Shown here: piece by piece, positions 59,275 through 64,000 of the stretch
Numbering within the stretch: position 1 is the stretch's first letter
Layout of the letters: each line of letters starts with the position of its first letter
Origin: Nitrospinota bacterium
GTDB lineage: Bacteria > Nitrospinota_A > UBA7883 > JACRGQ01
Direction: 5' to 3'
Assembly: GCA_029881495.1 (NCBI GenBank)
Contig: JAOUMJ010000003.1
Location: 1-64,000, forward strand
DNA length: 64,000 bases
Program-made: the position numbers and the translations under genes
The notes under the pieces: model-generated
Seen by the model: the letters and a program-made list of their open reading frames with translations, nothing else
The model's database searches: none
What the model was told of the DNA's origin: nothing

Positions 59275-59568
59275 CTATATCCACGGGGCAACATTATGCT
59301 TCTCCGCCAAGTCTACGAATCCCGCATAATCTACAATCTTTACCCCATCTATTACTGATGCGATCCCTCTTGCCTTCAGGTCTGGCCCTAGAGCGTAAAT
59401 TTCGAACTTGCCGAGAGCCTCTTTCAATTTCTTTTCATATGATGTCCCTTTTGAAGCGGCGTATACACCATCCTCGATAAGCAGTATCGGCGTATCCTTG
59501 ATGGCGTACTGAAGGCATGAATCAAGGTGCCCAAAAAGGAACGGTGATTTATTTACGGTAAATAGCAA
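59275..59568 (-). CDS. dsrH: DsrH/TusB-like sulfur transfer subunit
   Basis: The smallest subunit of the DsrE2F2H2 sulfurtransferase. The 97-residue protein has a cysteine at about residue 18 (LDSCLQYAIKD), in the position of the conserved DsrH Cys, and the family pattern LLIEDGVYAAS. TTG 59568 is the start, with GAGGGGTGA upstream. It is 14 bases after dsrF. Confidence 0.9.
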   Translation of the reverse strand: MLFTVNKSPFLFGHLDSCLQYAIKDTPILLIEDGVYAASKGTSYEKKLKEALGKFEIYALGPDLKARGIASVIDGVKIVDYAGFVDLAEKHNVAPWI

Positions 59569-59582
59569 TTCGTCACCCCTCT

Positions 59583-59981
59583 TTAAAATGGAAACAGGAC
59601 ATCCTGCTCCTGCATTAATTTTGTAACTTCGCTTTTGTCGACGACCTCGACTTCAAGTAGAAGATCCTCAACAGTAAGGCCTCTATTCTCAAGTGACTCC
59701 TTTTCGACATATATTTTCTCTATTCCATATCCTGGGAGTACCCTGAATGTGGTCGAAAAATCTTTCGCTCCAATCTCTTTTGGATCCTGGCCTTTCTTTA
59801 TGGCATAAACACCATCATCGAGAAATACAGCGGAAAGGTCCTGATCGTAGGCGGCAACGATGAGCATTACCTCGAGACCCTCATAAGGATTGATCGTTCC
59901 ATGAGGGGCCTTCCTCATAACGAACATCATCTTTTTAACTATTTCGTCGCTTGATTCTTCAATTTCTTCCGGATTTGCCAT
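59583..59981 (-). CDS. dsrF: DsrF/TusC-like sulfur transfer subunit
   Basis: A 132-residue subunit of DsrEFH, with the family pattern KMMFVMRKAPHGTINPYEGLEVML near the start and AVFLDDGVYAIKKGQ in the middle. It has an acidic N-terminal extension of about 16 residues (EEIEESSDE) and no cysteine, as expected for a structural subunit. It starts after GGGGAT, 3 bases past the dsrE end. Confidence 0.9.
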   Translation of the reverse strand: MANPEEIEESSDEIVKKMMFVMRKAPHGTINPYEGLEVMLIVAAYDQDLSAVFLDDGVYAIKKGQDPKEIGAKDFSTTFRVLPGYGIEKIYVEKESLENRGLTVEDLLLEVEVVDKSEVTKLMQEQDVLFPF

Positions 59982-59984
59982 CTT

Positions 59985-60344
59985 TTAATCCCCAAAGGTC
60001 ACTAATCGGTCGGTTGATATAGCCAGATCTGTCAATTGCCCAAGTCCTGATATTCTGGTTCCTTTAATTAGGTTATCGTCTATCAAGCCCCGTCTTTTGC
60101 CAGCGGCGATGCAAACAACAATATCTATCCCTTTTTCCTGAGCAAGTTTGGACCACTTTTCCTGAACGTTCCTATCGTCCTGAGGCGGATCGCCAAATGA
60201 AGTAGCGTTGTTAACGCCATCGTTATAGAGGAAAACTCCTGAAACTTCGTGCCCCTTTTCAAGGGCAGCGATAGCAAAATTGTATGCCGAGTCTGAAGAC
60301 TGGTGCTGATACGGTCCTTCAAGTATCAAAATACCGAATTTCAA
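59985..60344 (-). CDS. dsrE: DsrE/TusD-like sulfur transfer subunit
   Basis: DsrE carries the active cysteine that accepts sulfur from TusA and passes it to DsrC; DsrEFH is found in sulfur oxidisers and is absent from most sulfate reducers. The roughly 119-residue protein has FGILILEGPYQHQSSDSAYNFA near its start, and the active cysteine in DIVVCIAAGKRRG (about residue 77), as in known DsrE. The start is TTG 60344, judged by family start and by GTGGGGGT just upstream; GTG 60356 is the alternative. It is the first gene of the dsr cluster and lies just downstream of a sigma-54 promoter. Confidence 0.92.
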   Translation of the reverse strand: MKFGILILEGPYQHQSSDSAYNFAIAALEKGHEVSGVFLYNDGVNNATSFGDPPQDDRNVQEKWSKLAQEKGIDIVVCIAAGKRRGLIDDNLIKGTRISGLGQLTDLAISTDRLVTFGD

Positions 60345-60398
60345 CTTTACCCCCACTTTTCTACAATTAAAAATTGCTCTATGCTGAACTAGTAAAAG

Positions 60399-60414
60399 GC
60401 AATATCAGTGCCAA
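60399..60414 (-). promoter_or_regulatory. Sigma-54 (-24/-12) promoter of the dsr cluster
   Basis: On the minus strand TTGGCAC (60414-60408) is followed after 5 bases (TGATA) by TTGC (60402-60399). This fits the TGGCAC-N5-TTGC consensus of sigma-54 promoters exactly in sequence and spacing. The start of transcription would be near 60387, about 30-45 bases before the dsrE start codon. Confidence 0.8.
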
Positions 60415-60540
60415 TTCCCTCCATAATTCAATGTTAATCCTGAATAATGTAAACGGCTCATTACTATATGAATATTCAATGCATTCTTAGCATCATAAAA
60501 TATGACGTGGTTTTTGTATTTATAAAAGGTATTGTCTTTA

Positions 60541-60570
60541 TACCATTGGTAATATGGTGAAAATACCATA
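60541..60570. promoter_or_regulatory. Tandem palindromes, candidate activator binding sites
   Basis: TACCA-T-TGGTA (60541-60551) and TATGGT-(6)-ACCATA (60553-60570) are two adjacent inverted repeats sharing the same TACCA half-site. They lie about 130-170 bases upstream of the sigma-54 promoter, the usual distance for enhancer sites of NtrC-type activators. Confidence 0.55.
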
Positions 60571-60887
60571 GCAAGGCGGATGTTTGAGATGTTTCGTAAT
60601 AAATGCGCCATTTATTAACCTCGTTTTACTTTAAAAATTTAATGGTGTTTTTCGATCCTTGAATTTGAATGGAGAGACCTTGGATACCATACAGGTTTTG
60701 AATGAAAAAATGAGAACGTAGGATCGCTGAATACATCATCACTTCTTTCTCCTGTATTTTATCGTTGTTGTCATTATACACCTAGTATCAATATTTTTAA
60801 ATTCAGAATCAAAACCTGCCTGACAGCCAATTTGTAATATCTTCAACTGACCCCACTCAAGTCTTATTGCAACAGTATGTTAGAATG

Positions 60888-60913
60888 TTTCTTGAAACTA
60901 CATAAAATATAAT
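60888..60913 (+). promoter_or_regulatory. Putative promoter of the membrane-protein operon, with overlapping repeat
   Basis: A perfect -10 TATAAT lies at 60908-60913, 18 bases ahead of the AGGAG at 60932. The -35 region is weak but contains GTTTC-TT-GAAAC (60888-60899), an inverted repeat that may be an operator. Confidence 0.45.
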
Positions 60914-60948
60914 TTACAAGTCACCTTAGATAGGAGATGTTTTTACTG

Positions 60949-62493
60949 ATGAAAGAAGCTATTTTAAATATTATCCCCGGTTCTCCGGTACTTTCAGCAC
61001 TGATTTTCATAATTGTGCTGGACATCGTGCTATATATGGCAAGAAAACCTGTGCATCGAGGCATAAAGTCGATAAGCTTCATATTAAAAAACGCGATGAG
61101 GATCACTTCTCATTCCGTACTGCTTGCAGAAAATCAGCTTCAAAAACGCAACAGAGATGTTCTGCTCGCCGCTGGTATCGACGCCACGGAAAGACTCATG
61201 GAGAGGGAATTCAGAAGAGTGGAGGAGACACTGAAACGAGACCTGGAAGGGTATCCGGCAATTCAGAGAAATATGGCAGAGCTGATAGCAAAGATCGATG
61301 AAGATTACAGAATAAGCACCGAGGTACCACCTTCTCCTCCGGAATGGGTAAAGGTGGTGCAGTCTGTTTCCATAATCCCTGCTTCTGACACAATGGTAGC
61401 CAGAATGCTAGGCGAGATACGCTCTACGCTGATCCAGCAGGAGAAGAATGCCTTAAGCACTTACCGGGAGTCCACAAGCAAAAGGCATTCTATGCTGCGA
61501 AAAATGATGCCTTACTGGAGGAAGCTCTCTGAAACATTGGCGCATGTCGACGCATCCATATCTGGTATTCTCAAAAGGTCAAGCCATATAGACCGGCAGA
61601 TCCAGGATTTTGAGGATATTCGAAAAGGATCGGAAAAAGCTGTTCGGACTCTATCCTCCTCGTCAATGACGCAGTTCACCATATCGGGACTGGTGCTTTT
61701 AATAGCGCTGGGGGGGGCGATGGTGAACTTCAATCTCATCGCGTTGCCTATGTCGGAGATGGTTGGGGGGGCTAGTTTTATAGGTCCATTCAAGGTATCG
61801 AGTATTTCCGCGATGGTGATCATTCTTGTCGAAAGCGCGATGGGTCTGTTCCTCATGGAATCATTCAGGATAACCAGGCTGTTTCCTATCATTGCCTCAA
61901 TGGACGACAAGCTGAGAAGAAGGATAATGGTTGCCGCCTTTATACTCCTTTTCGTATTGGCATCTGTTGAATCGTCTCTCGCTTTCATGCGCGACAGGAT
62001 AGCGGCGGACATTCAATCCTTAAGGTCGGCTTTGACCGGCCTGGAGCCGCAGGAGCCGACACAGGCAAGCTGGATACCGATGGTCGGTCAGATGGTGATG
62101 GGCTTTATCCTGCCGTTCGCCCTCATGTTCGTTGCCATACCTCTTGAATCGTTCATACACTCATCAAGGACCGTGCTTGGAGTAGTGCTTGCATGGTTAT
62201 TAAGAGCCTTCGCTTATTTGTTGAGGCTGTTCGGGAATATTGTGAAATCGTTCGCCGATTTTGTCATGGCCGCCTACGACCTTTTCATTTTCCCCCCTTT
62301 ATGGCTTGAAGACCTTGTGAAGGGAAACAAAGTTGAATCGGATAATTCTGATATCGGTTCAGATCCGGAAGTCATCAAGGACGTGATAACTTTCAAGGAT
62401 GAGAACTCGGTTTCCGCAGAAAAAAATGACGAAGATGGAGATGATACAGGCGTTTTCGAAACCGTAAAAAAAGGAAAGAATGATAAAAAATGA
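60949..62493 (+). CDS. Hypothetical membrane protein with long cytoplasmic coiled-coil region
   Basis: I do not recognise this protein of about 514 residues. Counting from the first ATG, residues 15-35 form an N-terminal transmembrane helix, followed by a charged, helical region (about 45-245) with many Glu, Arg and Lys. Then come about five more transmembrane helices between 246 and 445, and an acidic C-terminal tail rich in Asp and Glu. The layout is not MotA or TolQ. ATG 60949 lies 12 bases after AGGAG; ATG 60937 directly abuts it. It overlaps the next, lipoprotein, gene by four bases (ATGA). The two must be translated together and are likely partners. Confidence 0.75.
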   Translation: MKEAILNIIPGSPVLSALIFIIVLDIVLYMARKPVHRGIKSISFILKNAMRITSHSVLLAENQLQKRNRDVLLAAGIDATERLMEREFRRVEETLKRDLEGYPAIQRNMAELIAKIDEDYRISTEVPPSPPEWVKVVQSVSIIPASDTMVARMLGEIRSTLIQQEKNALSTYRESTSKRHSMLRKMMPYWRKLSETLAHVDASISGILKRSSHIDRQIQDFEDIRKGSEKAVRTLSSSSMTQFTISGLVLLIALGGAMVNFNLIALPMSEMVGGASFIGPFKVSSISAMVIILVESAMGLFLMESFRITRLFPIIASMDDKLRRRIMVAAFILLFVLASVESSLAFMRDRIAADIQSLRSALTGLEPQEPTQASWIPMVGQMVMGFILPFALMFVAIPLESFIHSSRTVLGVVLAWLLRAFAYLLRLFGNIVKSFADFVMAAYDLFIFPPLWLEDLVKGNKVESDNSDIGSDPEVIKDVITFKDENSVSAEKNDEDGDDTGVFETVKKGKNDKK

Positions 62494-63140
62494 AGAAAAT
62501 ATCGCATGCTTTCCTTTTATTTTCCCTGTTTATGCTTACGTCATGTTTTCAGACCGCGCAAAACCACACCAGAGGCGTATACATGCTTCTCGATACCTCG
62601 GGGACATATGCCGAGGAGATACAGAAGGCACAATCGATAATCAACTATCTTCTAGGAACACTTCAACCGGGCGACACAATGGTAGTCGCCAGAATTGACA
62701 GCGGCAGTTTCAGCGAAAAGGATATTGTCGCAAAAGCAACATTTGACAGCAGGCCTTCCGTGGCGAACAAGCAAAAGCGGGTATTCCTTCAGACGATACA
62801 GGATTTCGCCAGCACGGTGAAAGGGAGCAAATATACCGACATCAGCGGCGGACTTCTCCAGGGGGTCGAATTCCTTAATGAAAAAGGGGTCGGGAAAAAG
62901 GTCATCCTGATTTACTCCGACTTGCAAGAAGAACTGCCAAAGGGGCATGTTCGGGATTTTCCGATGGAACTATCGGGATTCGTAGTAGTCGCCCTGAACG
63001 TGACAAAACTTAGAGGAGATATCAAGGATCCGAAGCAGTATCTCGACAGGATCGAATATTGGCGCGACAAGGTAGAGTCCAACAGGGGAGAGTGGAAGGT
63101 TATAAACGATCTCGACAGGCTTGAATCTATTTTTGAATAA
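62490..63140 (+). CDS. VWA-like lipoprotein
   Basis: A 216-residue protein with a lipoprotein signal (LTSC, Cys19), so it is probably membrane-anchored outside the cytoplasm. From residue 30 it looks like a von Willebrand factor A domain: YMLLDTSGTY holds the MIDAS DxSxS/T variant (Asp35, Ser37, Thr39), there is a YTDISGGLLQGVEFL segment with a Thr/Asp pair near 116, and a KKVILIYSDLQEE strand near 135. VWA domains bind a metal and partner proteins. It overlaps the membrane protein gene by ATGA and is followed 76 bases later by an ABC transporter. Confidence 0.75.
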   Translation: MKKISHAFLLFSLFMLTSCFQTAQNHTRGVYMLLDTSGTYAEEIQKAQSIINYLLGTLQPGDTMVVARIDSGSFSEKDIVAKATFDSRPSVANKQKRVFLQTIQDFASTVKGSKYTDISGGLLQGVEFLNEKGVGKKVILIYSDLQEELPKGHVRDFPMELSGFVVVALNVTKLRGDIKDPKQYLDRIEYWRDKVESNRGEWKVINDLDRLESIFE

Positions 63141-63216
63141 TAACTGTTTTTTCCGCTTGCGATAAAAGAGAGTTTTTGTTTATTTTCCAGCCTCGATTGA
63201 ACGAACTATTAATTGA

Positions 63217-63984
63217 ATGGCAAATAACGTGGTTGAAGTAGTCGGCTCTAACAATAGCATTCTCGATATTGAAAACTTAACAAAAGTATTTGGCAAGCTT
63301 ACTGCGGTCGACGATCTGTCACTTTCAATTCCTTCAAAAACGATTTTCGGTCTGCTTGGCCCGAATGGGGCAGGGAAGACAACGCTTATCAGGATGATTG
63401 CCGGGCTAGTTCATCCAACAAAAGGGAAGATACGACTATTCGGCAATTTGCCGCCTGAAAGCCTGAAAGCAAGGGGGCAAATCGGATATATGCCTCAGGA
63501 CATCTCCATCTATCCCGGCCTTTCCGTGCTGGAGAACATATATTTCTTTGGAAGGATATACGGACTCGAAAAGGAAAAGCTCATACGCAACGCGGAAGAG
63601 GCGCTTGAATTCGTAGAATTGTCCGCCAAACGTAACACTCAGGTATCCGAGTTATCTGGTGGAATGGTGAGAAGAGTATCTCTTGCGACAGCATTGGTTC
63701 ACAAGCCGAAATTCCTGGTATTGGATGAACCTACAGCAGGTGTCGATCCTCTGCTAAGGCTAAAGATATGGACCCTTCTTGAAGAGTTGGCATCGGAAGG
63801 CACGTCAATACTTATTACGACACACCACATCTCCGAAGCGAGGGAGTGCGGTAATGTTGTTTTCATGAGAAACGGCTCACTCATTGATCAAGGGGCGCCT
63901 CAAAGTATCATGGATAAGTACTCGGCAAGCGATCTTGAATCTGCTTTCGTTAAAGCTACTGAGGAGAGAGGTAACTCCGTGTGA
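63217..63984 (+). CDS. ABC transporter ATP-binding protein
   Basis: A 255-residue ABC ATPase with Walker A GPNGAGKTT (about 49-57), signature LSGGMVRR (about 147-154), Walker B FLVLDEPTAGVDP (about 167-179) and the switch histidine in ITTHHISEA. It is similar to subunits of ABC-2 type exporters (lipids, polysaccharides, drugs). The stop codon overlaps a GTG that begins the next gene. The context with a lipoprotein and membrane protein may be coincidental. Confidence 0.92.
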   Translation: MANNVVEVVGSNNSILDIENLTKVFGKLTAVDDLSLSIPSKTIFGLLGPNGAGKTTLIRMIAGLVHPTKGKIRLFGNLPPESLKARGQIGYMPQDISIYPGLSVLENIYFFGRIYGLEKEKLIRNAEEALEFVELSAKRNTQVSELSGGMVRRVSLATALVHKPKFLVLDEPTAGVDPLLRLKIWTLLEELASEGTSILITTHHISEARECGNVVFMRNGSLIDQGAPQSIMDKYSASDLESAFVKATEERGNSV

Positions 63985-64000
63985 ATATCAGGTGGATAGC
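63981..64000 (+). CDS. Start of an ABC-2 type permease gene (cut by the window edge)
   Basis: The GTG at 63981 overlaps the ABC ATPase stop codon (GTGA) and reads MNIRWI before the window ends. The ATGA-like coupling and the start sequence fit the membrane subunit of the exporter. Only six codons are visible. Confidence 0.5.

Larger units (their letters stand above)
60345..60936. other. Intergenic control region upstream of the dsr cluster
   Basis: An AT-rich gap of about 590 bases between dsrE and the divergent membrane-protein gene. It holds the sigma-54 promoter, two adjacent palindromes, and a promoter for the divergent gene. A 68-codon minus-strand frame at 60405-60611 lies in it but overlaps all these elements, and I do not count it as a gene. 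Confidence 0.75.

Noticed and set aside
47554-60414. Reading the cluster as a sulfate-reducing dsr operon
   Set aside because: dsrEFH, dsrL, tusA-dsrE2 and soeABC are present and no dsrD is visible, which fits the oxidative pathway. A DsrAB phylogeny would settle it.
60405-60611. A 68-codon minus-strand frame upstream of dsrE
   Set aside because: It overlaps the sigma-54 promoter and both palindromes and has no clear ribosome-binding site or recognisable product.

Overview
The window carries a chromosomal segment of a Gram-negative bacterium that appears to oxidise reduced sulfur compounds. It holds signal peptides, lipoproteins, quinone-linked membrane complexes and sigma-54 signalling. Between about 24.9 and 60.4 kb lies nearly every gene needed to take sulfide or stored sulfur to sulfate. 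These are a sulfide:quinone oxidoreductase, tusA-dsrE2, a full dsr cluster with dsrEFH, dsrL and dsrN and no dsrD visible, soeABC, aprBA, qmoABC and sat. DsrEFH, DsrL, TusA and SoeABC together point to the oxidative (reverse) Dsr pathway rather than sulfate respiration. I cannot assign a phylum from sequence alone. The mix recalls uncultivated deltaproteobacterial, Nitrospinota-like or SAR324-like sulfur oxidisers.

Layout. 1-24 kb is mostly housekeeping: a monomeric isocitrate dehydrogenase with a Lys/Ala-rich in-frame N-terminal extension, an NtrC-type regulator divergent from an HD-GYP response regulator, tilS, two tandem cyclic-nucleotide-binding proteins, trpB2-trpB-trpA, a DHH phosphoesterase, smc, thiL and gltBD. 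24.9-33.7 kb is aprBA-qmoABC-sat plus a small membrane protein. The qmoA reading frame is broken by a frameshift. 33.7-41.7 kb has an SQR-family flavoprotein, an HPP-family membrane protein and soeABC with a divergent LysR regulator. 41.9-47.3 kb has an SLC13 transporter, then a PAS histidine kinase, an NtrC-type regulator, tusA and dsrE2 as one apparent operon. 47.5-60.4 kb is the dsr cluster on the minus strand, in the order dsrE-F-H-A-B-L-N-C-M-K-J-O-P, followed by an unknown exported protein. 60.9-64 kb has a coiled-coil membrane protein, a VWA-like lipoprotein and an ABC exporter that runs off the window.

How it fits together. SQR and the TusA/DsrE2/DsrEFH relay would deliver sulfane sulfur to DsrC. 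DsrAB with DsrL would oxidise it to sulfite, and DsrMKJOP would recycle DsrC and pass electrons to quinone and periplasmic carriers. Sulfite would then be oxidised by two routes: directly by cytoplasmic SoeABC, or through AprBA-QmoABC and Sat with ATP formation. A near-consensus sigma-54 promoter lies just upstream of dsrE, with a pair of palindromes about 130-170 bp further upstream. With a kinase/NtrC-type pair next to tusA-dsrE2, this suggests that the dsr cluster is under sigma-54 enhancer control. No tRNA, rRNA, CRISPR, insertion sequence or phage genes were seen.
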